A stretch of DNA of 64,000 nt from Clostridium merdae (GTDB lineage Bacteria > Bacillota > Clostridia > Oscillospirales > Acutalibacteraceae): assembly GCF_900176635.1 (NCBI RefSeq), contig NZ_FXLN01000004.1:1446231-1510230 (forward strand), written 5' to 3'. Numbering within the stretch: the first letter of the stretch is position 1; each line of letters begins with the position of its first letter. Below the pieces are notes generated by a model, which saw only the letters and a list, made by a program, of their open reading frames with translations, did not search any database and was not told where the DNA came from. This document shows, in pieces, positions 24,771 through 32,577 of the stretch. The translations under genes were made by a program, and so were the position numbers.

Positions 24771-25193
24771 ATGAACCGTGAAAATAAACGTAAGCAGTAC
24801 GAAAAAGGGTATTTGAAAACACACGCCTGCAATGATATATTTACCTGCAAGGTTTGTGGCCGTGAGGTTATACCCGCTGGGGCAGGAAGCGACCACCGTA
24901 ACCATTGCCCCAATTGCCTCTCTAGCCTGCATTTGGATGTTGAGCCGGGCGACCGAAGCTCTGACTGCGGCGGAATTATGGAACCCGTAGCCGTTTGGGT
25001 ACGCAAAGGCGGCGAATGGGCCATTATTCACCGATGCCGACGTTGCGGGGAATTCTCATCAAACCGTGTTGCGGCTGATGATAACCCCATGAAGCTGATG
25101 AGCATCGCTATGAAGCCGTTATGTGAGCCCCCCTTCCCAATTGAACGAGTGGAAGAAATGGTGAGGCTGATGGGTGGAGATGGCAGCTATTAA
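24771..25193 (+). CDS. RNHCP-domain protein
   Basis: A 140-residue cysteine-rich protein carrying the DHRNHCPNC motif (about residues 43-51) that names the RNHCP domain family, whose function is not established. CKVC (about 24-27), HCPNC, a CGG turn near 66 and CRRC (about 89-92) together give eight cysteines arranged as zinc-ribbon-like pairs. The N-terminus is basic, so nucleic-acid or ribosome contact is possible (inference). The ATG follows GGAGGAG at 24757-24763. The regulated leader suggests expression is induced under a translation-related stress, which would be new information about this family. Confidence 0.85.
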   Translation: MNRENKRKQYEKGYLKTHACNDIFTCKVCGREVIPAGAGSDHRNHCPNCLSSLHLDVEPGDRSSDCGGIMEPVAVWVRKGGEWAIIHRCRRCGEFSSNRVAADDNPMKLMSIAMKPLCEPPFPIERVEEMVRLMGGDGSY

Positions 25194-25200
25194 ACTTAAA

Positions 25201-25240
25201 AAAACAGCGTTCTTACCAAAAGTAAGAACGCTGTTTTTTC
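25201..25240 (+). terminator. Terminator of the RNHCP gene
   Basis: Perfect 16-bp stem (25201-25216 with 25222-25237), 5-nt loop, T run. A poly-A upstream makes it usable on the minus strand too, for the small gene ending at 25254. Confidence 0.92.
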
Positions 25241-25253
25241 TTGCTGGTAACTC

Positions 25254-25397
25254 TTATTTACCGTCTACAATTTCCTGCAAGCATCGCATTAAGTCGTTCA
25301 TGGTGTATAGCTTTACATCACGACCAAGAATCTCATTTTTCAAATCGATGGAAAGAGATTCAAATTTCGGCTTAATTTTAGGGTCAATATAAGACAT
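25254..25397 (-). CDS. Small protein of unknown function (47 aa)
   Basis: ATG at 25397, preceded by GAGGTGAT. The product begins MSYIDPKIKPKFESLSIDL and ends in a helix (NDLMRCLQEIVDGK). It looks like a short two-helix soluble protein of a type seen in clostridial genomes, some of which carry misleading automatic names; I assign no function. The gene stands on the minus strand, convergent with the RNHCP gene and sharing its bidirectional terminator. Confidence 0.6.
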   Translation of the reverse strand: MSYIDPKIKPKFESLSIDLKNEILGRDVKLYTMNDLMRCLQEIVDGK

Positions 25398-25476
25398 ACC
25401 ATCACCTCAAAGCTAGTGTGTGCAAACGGTTTGCCTTTATGAAGGCTTCTTTTCATTTTTATGAAATTAAAAAAAA

Positions 25477-25668
25477 TTACTCTGCCTGTGTTAAATTTTT
25501 TACATAAGAGCGCATTTCCTGTTTGGATGAAACCTGCTTTGCACCTATAATAAAAGAATCCTGTGCAGCTGAAGGCATTGCCGTAAATTGGTTTAGCGCC
25601 TCCAAATTTTCAGTTAGTGCCATACGCAAGCCTGCCGGCATTTCATGATTGCTTTTTTGAAAATTCAA
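25477..25668 (-). CDS. Small helical protein, YdeI/OmpD-associated-like C-terminal domain
   Basis: TTG start at 25668 with GAGGTGAT at 7 bases; 63 residues. The central part (MPAGLRMALTENLEALNQF and MPSAAQDSF) resembles the C-terminal three-helix domain of YdeI/OmpD-associated proteins, where a similar phrase about residues sitting in helices and a conserved Ser-Lys-Glu turn occur (here VSSKQEMRSYV). The N-terminal catalytic-like part of that family is absent. Function unknown. The last 40 residues are patterned like the gene at 28325-28513, so the two may be distant paralogues. Confidence 0.6.
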   Translation of the reverse strand: MNFQKSNHEMPAGLRMALTENLEALNQFTAMPSAAQDSFIIGAKQVSSKQEMRSYVKNLTQAE

Positions 25669-25990
25669 GTATAATCACCTCAGTGATTAGTGTTTACAGG
25701 GAATGTTTGATTATTAAATAAATGAATAGAAGCAATACAAATGAACCCTTATGAATTCCTATTTTTACTTACAAAAAACGTGCTTTTTATGGAAAGTACA
25801 AGCCAAAATCAAGACTGCCAATTTTTGGCAGAATAATTTGTTAAATCCATCACTAAATCAAAAAAAATCAGAAAAATACACAATTAATTATTTTTTTCTT
25901 ATCTTTATTTAAGATAGTTTAAGGACACCAACTGTGCTACAATATGGTCAATTTCGATTATTTTTTAACAAGGCAAGGAGTTGACATACT
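25669..25990 (+). promoter_or_regulatory. Upstream region and extended -10 promoter of hppA
   Basis: Very AT-rich. TGC-TACAAT at 25935-25943 is an extended -10 element; the -35 is unclear. AAGGAG at 25975-25980 is the ribosome site for the GTG at 25991. Nothing else recognised. Confidence 0.5.
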
Positions 25991-28084
25991 GTGAAAGACA
26001 ACGTAAATCTGTTTCTAGCTGTATCTGTAATCGTCTCTCTCTGTTCTTTTCTTTTCGCCGCATGGCTGTATAAATGGGTGGAGCGGCAGCCATCCTCCAA
26101 TGAAAAAATCGCCAAAGTTGGCGAGCTAATCCGCGGTGGTGCCAATACATTCCTAAAAAAGGAATACACCGTGCTTGCTAAATTTGCAGGCGCTGCGGCC
26201 GTACTCATCTTTGTGTTTTTGCCATCCCCCGTGTGGACAGGCGATGTAACTGCTAATATTATTATGGCAGTCTCTTATTTGGCAGGTACCGTATTTTCTG
26301 CTGCGGCAGGTAAAATCGGCATTCAAATTGCTACCATCGCCAACAAAAAGACGGCAGAAGCAGCACAAAAAGGGATTCAGCCCTCATTTATGTGCGGGTT
26401 CCGCGGCGGTGCTGTAATGGGCATGGCGGTCGTTGGCAGTACCCTATTGGGCGTATCACTGGTATTTATTTTAACCAATAGCACAACGTCTCTTCTGGGC
26501 TTTAGCTTTGGCGCGAGCTCCCTTGCCCTGTTTGCAAAGGCCGGCGGCGGTATTTTTACCAAAACGGCAGATATAAGCGCAGACCTGGTTGGTAAGGTTG
26601 AGCTTGGCATCCCCGAGGATGATCCCCGTAACCCTGCTGTAATAGCGGACAATGTAGGCGATAACGTAGGCGATGTTGCCGGTATGGGAGCCGACCTGTT
26701 TGATTCAAACGTTGCTTCGATGGCTGCCGCTCTTGTTATGGCAGTTACACTAGATAAAGCGGCAGGCGGCACGCAAAACGCGGCCACGGTTTTCTGTTAC
26801 GCAGCAACCGGCTTATTGGCCTCCATTATTGGTGTGGCGACTGCGCGAATGGGTAAAAACGGGAACCCCACTCGAGCACTCAATAGCAGCACGTACGTTA
26901 CCACCGCTATTTTTGCTCTATTAACCGCTTTGGCAACCTGGTTCTTCGGTTTGGAGTGGAGAATTTGGGGCGCAAGTATTATTGGTTTGCTTGTTGGCGT
27001 TGTCATTGGTATTGCAAGCGACTATTTTACAGACGATACAAGACCGCCCGTACACCACGTTGCAAATGCTTCGGAAACCGGACCTGCATTTACAATTCTA
27101 TCCGGTGTATCGTTTGGCTTTATCAGCACGTTACCGGCCATGATTGGCATTGGCGTTTCTGCTCTGGCCGCTTACAAAATCTGTGAACCGCTGGGCGGCA
27201 ACTACCCCATGTTCGGCATAGCAATGTCTGCCGTAGGAATGCTCTCCATAGTCGGCATGATTATTTCGAACGATGCGTATGGGCCGATTGTAGACAACGC
27301 CCGCGGGCTTGCTGAAATGGGCGATTTGGGTGACGAAGTACTCGACATCACCGATTCGCTGGACAGCGCCGGTAACACCGTAAAGGCAGTCACAAAGGGC
27401 TTTGCCATTGGCGCCGCTGGCCTAACTGTAATTGCATTGTTAGGCGCATTTATTAGCGAGGTAAATGAAGCCGGCGCATCCATTGCCGGGTTTGTACCCA
27501 TTACCGGGTTTGATATTATGAACCCCACTGTATTCTTTGGTATGCTGGTGGGTGCATCAATTCCTGCCGTATTCAGCGCTATGCTGATGCTTGGTGTTGA
27601 CCGCAATGCTCAGCGAATGATTGCTGAGATTCACCGCCAGTTCCGTGAAATCAAAGGCCTGAAAGAAGGCGACCCGGATGTTGTTCCGGAATACGACAAA
27701 TGTATTGAAATCGCCACGCATGGTGCATTAAAAGAACTCATCCCCGCAGGATTAATGGCGATTCTTTCGACCATTATTGTTGGCTTTATCGGCGGAGTGG
27801 AAGCCATTGGTGGCTTCTTAACCGGTAATATCGTCAGCGGTTTGTTATTGGCTCTGTTTATGAGCAACGCCGGTGGACTCTGGGATAACTCAAAGAAATT
27901 CATTGAATCTGGTCACAATGGTGGCAAAGGCAGTGATGCGCATAAAGCCGCTGTGGTAGGCGATACCGTTGGCGATCCCTTTAAGGATACCGCAGGTCCC
28001 TCCATTAACACACAAATTACCGTTGTTTCTTTAATTGCCTCCTTAATGTCTACCCTATTCCTCACCATGTCACTCTTCCATTGA
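25991..28084 (+). CDS. hppA: Membrane-bound proton-translocating pyrophosphatase
   Basis: A 697-residue integral membrane enzyme that couples hydrolysis of pyrophosphate to ion pumping. It has about 15-16 membrane helices. Active-site motifs are DLVGKVELGIPEDDPRNPAVIADNVGD (the first half binds pyrophosphate-Mg) and, near the C-terminus, VVGDTVGDPFKDTAGPS. The segment GNTVKAVTKG has Lys and Thr where potassium-dependent enzymes have Ala and Gly/Ala, so it should be the potassium-independent, proton-pumping type (inference from the known signature). GTG start at 25991. Single-gene unit with its own terminator. Confidence 0.95.
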   Translation: MKDNVNLFLAVSVIVSLCSFLFAAWLYKWVERQPSSNEKIAKVGELIRGGANTFLKKEYTVLAKFAGAAAVLIFVFLPSPVWTGDVTANIIMAVSYLAGTVFSAAAGKIGIQIATIANKKTAEAAQKGIQPSFMCGFRGGAVMGMAVVGSTLLGVSLVFILTNSTTSLLGFSFGASSLALFAKAGGGIFTKTADISADLVGKVELGIPEDDPRNPAVIADNVGDNVGDVAGMGADLFDSNVASMAAALVMAVTLDKAAGGTQNAATVFCYAATGLLASIIGVATARMGKNGNPTRALNSSTYVTTAIFALLTALATWFFGLEWRIWGASIIGLLVGVVIGIASDYFTDDTRPPVHHVANASETGPAFTILSGVSFGFISTLPAMIGIGVSALAAYKICEPLGGNYPMFGIAMSAVGMLSIVGMIISNDAYGPIVDNARGLAEMGDLGDEVLDITDSLDSAGNTVKAVTKGFAIGAAGLTVIALLGAFISEVNEAGASIAGFVPITGFDIMNPTVFFGMLVGASIPAVFSAMLMLGVDRNAQRMIAEIHRQFREIKGLKEGDPDVVPEYDKCIEIATHGALKELIPAGLMAILSTIIVGFIGGVEAIGGFLTGNIVSGLLLALFMSNAGGLWDNSKKFIESGHNGGKGSDAHKAAVVGDTVGDPFKDTAGPSINTQITVVSLIASLMSTLFLTMSLFH

Positions 28085-28113
28085 GTTCCAATTCAAAGTA
28101 CTTTTTATAAAAT

Positions 28114-28147
28114 AAACGCACTTCACAATTGTGAAGTGCGTTTTTAC
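28114..28147. terminator. Terminator of hppA, bidirectional
   Basis: Perfect palindrome at 28114-28143 followed by T run; it also faces the minus-strand small gene ending at 28162. Confidence 0.9.
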
Positions 28148-28161
28148 ATTTTTATTCTCAA

Positions 28162-28311
28162 TTATAAGTCCTGCAAATCGGCGTCCGGAATATTATTTTC
28201 CAAATTATCACGAGCCAGGTCGGTATCAATTACCGGGTATATATCTTCGGGAATTGGTTTTTCTCCCTGCTCCTCAATCGGCCATACACTTTTGGGTTTC
28301 TTCGGTTCCAT
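28162..28311 (-). CDS. Small acidic protein of unknown function (49 aa)
   Basis: ATG at 28311, with AGGAGAGG about 8 bases upstream. The product has a basic proline-rich start (MEPKKPKSVWPIEEQ) and an acidic C-terminal half rich in Asp (NNIPDADLQDL). No cysteine, no membrane segment; probably intrinsically disordered. It lies 13 bases after the next minus-strand gene (28325-28513) and is probably cotranscribed with it. I do not recognise it. Confidence 0.55.
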   Translation of the reverse strand: MEPKKPKSVWPIEEQGEKPIPEDIYPVIDTDLARDNLENNIPDADLQDL

Positions 28312-28324
28312 GTTAATGCCTCTC

Positions 28325-28513
28325 CTATTGTTTTAACTTAAACCGCTCTATGCAGTCATGAAGATCTGCTCCGGTACGGAATTCCTCTCGCAGTATTTGC
28401 TTTTGCGCATCTTCTGGTAGGGATAAAAAATCATCTTTCATCCCTGCGTCCCCATCAAAAAACTCGCGGAACGCAATTGGGAATATCAGCCCATTGGTAC
28501 CACTTTCAATCAC
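28325..28513 (-). CDS. Small helical protein of unknown function (62 aa)
   Basis: GTG at 28513 is chosen over an upstream in-frame ATG because GAGGTGAT stands directly before it. The product has a hydrophobic start (ESGTNGLIFPIAFREFF) and then two helices around SLPEDAQKQILREEF. This LP-x-x-AQ pattern followed by a Ser/Gly turn and a final amphipathic helix is similar in layout to the protein at 25477-25668. No known function. Confidence 0.55.
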   Translation of the reverse strand: MIESGTNGLIFPIAFREFFDGDAGMKDDFLSLPEDAQKQILREEFRTGADLHDCIERFKLKQ

Positions 28514-28593
28514 AAGAATCACCTCAAAATTAGCTTGCACAAATTCCAATGGTTTATCCTAAGTGAATCGGCCTGAAAACATTCAAATTAGCA

Positions 28594-28627
28594 AAAGAAC
28601 AACCCTGCTCACACAGGGTTGTTCTTT
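28594..28627 (-). terminator. Terminator of the HMA-like gene
   Basis: Perfect 14-bp stem (28594-28607 with 28614-28627), 6-nt loop. On the minus strand it starts at the stop codon and ends in a U run. Confidence 0.88.
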
Positions 28628-28865
28628 ACATGATGTGGTCTTCGTTACCAAGCAGCTCAACGCTTTTACAAATTCCCTTAAGGCGTTTTTCGATTGCGGA
28701 TACATTCGTACCGGTGCTGTCGTAATCAACTGCAACTCGGTCATCCTGCTCATTTGCACTTACGGATAATACGCCCGGAATTTCATCTAAATCGCGCTTA
28801 ATTTGCTTGATTTCATGAATACCATGAAGCCCGGGTATTTTAAAATACACACTTTGTTTTGACAC
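28626..28865 (-). CDS. HMA-like ferredoxin-fold protein lacking the metal-binding CxxC
   Basis: 79 residues with the beta-alpha-beta-beta-alpha-beta pattern of heavy-metal-associated domains: VYFKIPGLHGIHEIKQI, then LDEIPGVLSVSANEQDDRVAVDYD, then VSAIEKRLKGIC. The loop that normally holds GMTCxxC reads GLHGIHE, so copper or zinc binding in the usual way is unlikely. GTG at 28865 is preferred because GAGGTGAT lies 4-6 bases upstream; the ATG two codons earlier would be too close. Relatives may act as small regulatory or adaptor proteins. Function unknown. Confidence 0.65.
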   Translation of the reverse strand: MSKQSVYFKIPGLHGIHEIKQIKRDLDEIPGVLSVSANEQDDRVAVDYDSTGTNVSAIEKRLKGICKSVELLGNEDHIM

Positions 28866-28974
28866 AAACATCACCTCGCCCATAGTATCGGCTAGGGCAA
28901 TACAGTTATTCACCGGCGAGTCTTTCAACAAAGAGAATTCATTCTGTTAATAATAAAAGACTTTGAAAAATACG

Positions 28975-29625
28975 TTATAACAGCTCATGAAAATCGTGAA
29001 TAAAACGGTCTGCATGCTCCCGCAGGCGCGGTTCTTCCTCTGCGCTGTATGGGTCAAATACACCCACTGTGTAAAACCCGCCTTCTTTTGCGCCGCGCAC
29101 TGCATCCGGTAAATCTTCAAATACAGCGCATTCCTGTGGGAGACACTGAATTCTTCGAGCCGCTTCTTCATAAATATCGGGAAAGCCCTTGCCTCGGCTT
29201 ACTTCCGACACTGTAACGATTGCATCAAAGTAATTTGATATTCCATGACGTTCTAAAGTGGGTAAAAACAACTCACGGTAAGATGAAGTAGCTACTGCCA
29301 GCTTTATGCCCCGCTCCCGTAAGTGAGATAAGTATTCCTTGGCGCCGGGCTTTAGCTCTACGCGAAAGCGGTAAGCATCCAGAGCCATTTCGTTCCACTC
29401 CTCCGTTAATTGCTTTGGTGTTTCACTTAGGCCAAACCGGCGAATGGTATACTCTGCCGATTGCCAAAAGCCAAGGAGCGCTACGGCCTGCGCGTAATCC
29501 TCTGGCACGGGTATTCCTCTGCGACCTAAGGAGCCTTGGTCAATTTCTTTCCACACTCCCATAGAATCGAGCAAGGTTCCATCCAAATCAAAAACTGCAC
29601 CCTGAATCTGTTTCTTCACACGCAT
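28975..29625 (-). CDS. HAD-superfamily phosphatase, beta-phosphoglucomutase-like
   Basis: A 216-residue HAD subfamily IA hydrolase. Motif I is FDLDGTLLDS (both aspartates present), motif II is VATSS near residue 113, motif III a conserved lysine in the SRGKGFPDIY region, and motif IV is FEDLPDAV. A helical cap lies between residues 18 and 85. Substrates of such enzymes are small phosphorylated sugars or nucleotides; this one cannot be specified. AGGGAGA precedes the ATG. Standing alone on the minus strand between small genes and the M18 peptidase. Confidence 0.88.
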   Translation of the reverse strand: MRVKKQIQGAVFDLDGTLLDSMGVWKEIDQGSLGRRGIPVPEDYAQAVALLGFWQSAEYTIRRFGLSETPKQLTEEWNEMALDAYRFRVELKPGAKEYLSHLRERGIKLAVATSSYRELFLPTLERHGISNYFDAIVTVSEVSRGKGFPDIYEEAARRIQCLPQECAVFEDLPDAVRGAKEGGFYTVGVFDPYSAEEEPRLREHADRFIHDFHELL

Positions 29626-29757
29626 TCTCCCTATTCTACATTTTCATAGAGCGGATTCGTTCTGCTATGTAAAAGAAGAATCCGAGCATTCTTTCTGCTA
29701 TTCTAGCACACAACGCTCAAAGATGCCAACCTTATGTTTTCGTATAAACTAGAAAAA

Positions 29758-29781
29758 GGAGCCCTCTTTGCAGAGAGCTCC
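29758..29781 (-). terminator. Terminator of the M18 aminopeptidase gene
   Basis: GGAGCCCTCT (29758-29767) pairs with AGAGAGCTCC (29772-29781) with one A-C mismatch; on the minus strand followed by CTTTTTC. Confidence 0.7.
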
Positions 29782-29798
29782 ACCTATTAATTATTGAT

Positions 29799-31259
29799 TT
29801 ATTCGCCAATGGGTGTTTCAAAGAATGCCTTAAAACCGCGATACGCCATATGAATATCGAGCTTTGCCGCAATCTCAAGCGGTGCGTGCATGGAAAGCAC
29901 CGGAACACCAACGTCCACAACATCCACATTTAGGTTTGCAATGAACATGGCAACCGTTCCGCCGCCGCCTGCGTCTACCTTACCAAGCTCGCCCGTCTGC
30001 CACAACACATTGTGCTGGAAGAACAGGTTGCGAACCTGAGCCATAAACTCGGCAGATGCGTCTGATGTGCCGGATTTGCCGCGCGAACCGGTATATTTCA
30101 TAACCGAAACACCATTATTCAGGTAGCAGGAGTTTGCCGGCTCGTAGGCACTGGCATAAATGGGATCATATGCCGCGCAAACGTCCGCAGAAAGGCACTG
30201 GGATTGCGTGAAGACATCTCTGGCTTCTACACCATCCTGCTGCGCTAAAGTTTCCACAAAATAGCGCAGGAACGAGGAGTTCAGGCCGGTGTTGCCGTCG
30301 CTGCCCACTTCCTCTTTGTCCGCAAGAACGGTAATGGCGGTATGCTCCGGAGTTTTGCAATCCAGAATCGCCATGAGCGCCGGGTAGGAGCAAACACGGT
30401 CATCGTGCCCATAAGCACCTACCATGCTGCGGTCAAAGCCTAAATCCTGTGCATGCCAAGCGGGAACAAACTCAATTTCAGAGGAAACGAAATCCTCTTC
30501 CGTTACCCCATACTTTTCGTTGAGGATACGCATTACATTGAGCTTAAACAGGCTTTCGCCCTTACCTGTCTCGGTACGAACGGGTCGGCTGCCCACCAGA
30601 ATATTCAGGTTTTCACCTTCAATGGCTTTTGATAGCGGCTTCGACATTTGCTCCGCACCCAAATGCGGGAGAAGATCTGTCACGCAGAACTGCGGCTCGC
30701 CAGGTTCTTCACCAATTCGAATGTCAACAAAGCTGCCGTCTTTGCGCACAATGCGGCCGTGCATAGCAAGCGGAATTGCCGTCCACTGGTACTTTTTAAT
30801 GCCACCGTAATAGTGAGATTTCAGCAAAGCCAAATCATTGGATTCATAAAGCGGGTAAGGCTTTAAATCGAGACGAGGGGAATCGATATGAGCGGCAGAA
30901 ATACGCACACCCTCACGGCAACCCTTTTTACCAATCACCGCCAATACAATCGATTTACCCCTGTTGTTGTAATAAATTTTATCGCCGGGTTTGTAAACGG
31001 CTTTGGAATCGAGCTCGCGATAACCGCGTTTCTCGGCCTCTTTAATGGCAAACGCAACGCACTCACGCTCTGTTTTGCACTGGTCGAGGAATTCTTTATA
31101 GCCCTCGCAGTATTCATCCGCTTCTTTTACCTGCTCATCAGTAACTGAGAAAAAGCCATTCTTACGGTTGATTAAAAGCTCTTCACGCAGTTTATCTACC
31201 TCTGTCTTTTCCTTTTCCGTGGTTTTCTTCTCGCTCTTTTTTTCTTCTTTCTTCGCCAT
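29799..31259 (-). CDS. M18-family aminopeptidase
   Basis: A 486-residue two-metal aminopeptidase that removes N-terminal, often acidic, residues from peptides in the cytoplasm. Metal ligands can be placed in SAAHIDSPR (His and Asp), the AYGHDDRV aspartate, DKEEVGS (catalytic and ligand Glu) and the final SMHAPLE histidine. The first 25 residues are a lysine/glutamate-rich extension not typical of the fold. The ATG at 31259 follows GGAGG; the 30 extra codons possible upstream have no ribosome site. Monocistronic. Confidence 0.92.
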   Translation of the reverse strand: MAKKEEKKSEKKTTEKEKTEVDKLREELLINRKNGFFSVTDEQVKEADEYCEGYKEFLDQCKTERECVAFAIKEAEKRGYRELDSKAVYKPGDKIYYNNRGKSIVLAVIGKKGCREGVRISAAHIDSPRLDLKPYPLYESNDLALLKSHYYGGIKKYQWTAIPLAMHGRIVRKDGSFVDIRIGEEPGEPQFCVTDLLPHLGAEQMSKPLSKAIEGENLNILVGSRPVRTETGKGESLFKLNVMRILNEKYGVTEEDFVSSEIEFVPAWHAQDLGFDRSMVGAYGHDDRVCSYPALMAILDCKTPEHTAITVLADKEEVGSDGNTGLNSSFLRYFVETLAQQDGVEARDVFTQSQCLSADVCAAYDPIYASAYEPANSCYLNNGVSVMKYTGSRGKSGTSDASAEFMAQVRNLFFQHNVLWQTGELGKVDAGGGGTVAMFIANLNVDVVDVGVPVLSMHAPLEIAAKLDIHMAYRGFKAFFETPIGE

Positions 31260-31375
31260 AGCAAATACCTCCTTCGTCATAATAAAGCCATATGGCTTTT
31301 CATCAGGCGCCCTCTGCTTCATAATAATAAAGTAGATTCTTCCTTGCAAATTGTTAGTATCTATTCAAACAGGAA

Positions 31376-31978
31376 CTAAAAATCGTATAATTCCTGATAG
31401 ATTTTATAATTCTCCGTGACTGCTTTGGCATAGTGCGCTGTTTCTGGGTATGGGATTTTCTCAAGCTTTACACCATCTGGCGAAATGGAACGGTCTGCTA
31501 GCCAGCGGTCAACCGAGCCAATACCGGCATTGTAGGCACACAGCACCGTTGTTTGGTCGGTATAAAGTGTTTTGAGCAGTGCCAAAAGGTAACAGCCATA
31601 CTTTACATTGATTTTGGGGTCTAACAATGCCTTTTCATCCATGACCGATTGCCCGGGAAGCTTCGTTTGCAGCCATTGAAACGTTTTAGGCGTAATTTGC
31701 ATTAGCCCCACTGCCCCCGCACGAGATTTTGCATCTTCGTCAAAATTGCTTTCTGCCTTTACTAAGGCGTACACCAGGGCAGGCTCCAATCCGTTCTCTT
31801 TGGCTTCCTTCTCTATGATGTCCTGATATGCCAGTGGATACTGTTGTTTCTTAAAAATTTCATAGCTCTGAGACAGACAAAAATAACCAATTCCAGTTAA
31901 AAACAACAGAAACAGCAAAACAGGTAGAACTCGTTTCTTCTTTTTTCTCTTATTACCGTTTGCATAAAGGATTTTCAT
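31376..31978 (-). CDS. Membrane-anchored lytic transglycosylase (SLT domain)
   Basis: A 200-residue peptidoglycan-cleaving enzyme. A very basic N-terminus (KRKKKKR) and one membrane helix (about 17-36) anchor it outside. The SLT domain shows the catalytic Glu in ALVKAESNF, then GAVGLMQI(T)P, the YLLALL helix and AYNAG. ATG 31978 overlaps the coaE stop by 4 bases (ATGA), with AAAGGTGG 5 bases upstream, so translation is coupled to coaE. In spore formers such small transglycosylases act in cell-wall turnover or sporulation; which one is not shown. Confidence 0.92.
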   Translation of the reverse strand: MKILYANGNKRKKKKRVLPVLLFLLFLTGIGYFCLSQSYEIFKKQQYPLAYQDIIEKEAKENGLEPALVYALVKAESNFDEDAKSRAGAVGLMQITPKTFQWLQTKLPGQSVMDEKALLDPKINVKYGCYLLALLKTLYTDQTTVLCAYNAGIGSVDRWLADRSISPDGVKLEKIPYPETAHYAKAVTENYKIYQELYDF

Positions 31979-32577
31979 CTGCGCCACCTTTCTAGAAGAG
32001 CGGCCATTTGCCGCCGCAGTTCCCCAGGCTCTTCCTCACCGCGCAGGGTAGCATCCGAGCGCTGCGTGTAATAAGAATCCTCTTGTTGGGCACGAATTCG
32101 CGAAAGCGCCATTTCGCGGTCAATTTGGTCTCGACGAATAATACGCTCTAATCGCAATGGCATTGGTGTGATGACTGCAAGGGTTTTATCGCAAAACGCT
32201 TCGGCACCGCTTTCAAACAGCAGGGGAGCGTCCACAATAATAAACTCCTTACCGGCTTCTTTCCATTGCTCTATTTCATCCTTTACCCTACGCAAAATCC
32301 ACGGGTGAGTAATTGCATTGAGCCGGTGAGACTTTTCTGGGGTAGAAAAAGCGCGGCGTGCCAAAAGCGCTCGGTCAACACTGCCGCTTTCCGTAATAAT
32401 ATCTTGCCCAAATTCCTCACAAAGCTCCTGCACACAGGGCTTACAGTCCACAAGCACCTGCCGCGCGGTTATGTCGCAATCAATTACCGCACAGCCCAAT
32501 TCGGCAAAAATGCCTGCCACGGTTGATTTTCCCGCGCCGGTTGGCCCGGTAAGGCCTATTACCACTGAGTTAGCCAA
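31975..32577 (-). CDS. coaE: Dephospho-CoA kinase
   Basis: A 200-residue P-loop kinase for the last step of coenzyme A synthesis. GLTGPTGAGKST forms the P loop (residues 8-19), the CDITARQVL stretch and the LLFESGAE motif line the substrate site, and RIRAQQ lies in the lid. The start is a TTG at 32577, within GAGGTGG-spaced distance, overlapping the end of the sua5 gene by 8 bases. It lies in the DUF951-prfA-sua5-coaE-SLT operon. Confidence 0.95.
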   Translation of the reverse strand: MANSVVIGLTGPTGAGKSTVAGIFAELGCAVIDCDITARQVLVDCKPCVQELCEEFGQDIITESGSVDRALLARRAFSTPEKSHRLNAITHPWILRRVKDEIEQWKEAGKEFIIVDAPLLFESGAEAFCDKTLAVITPMPLRLERIIRRDQIDREMALSRIRAQQEDSYYTQRSDATLRGEEEPGELRRQMAALLERWRR

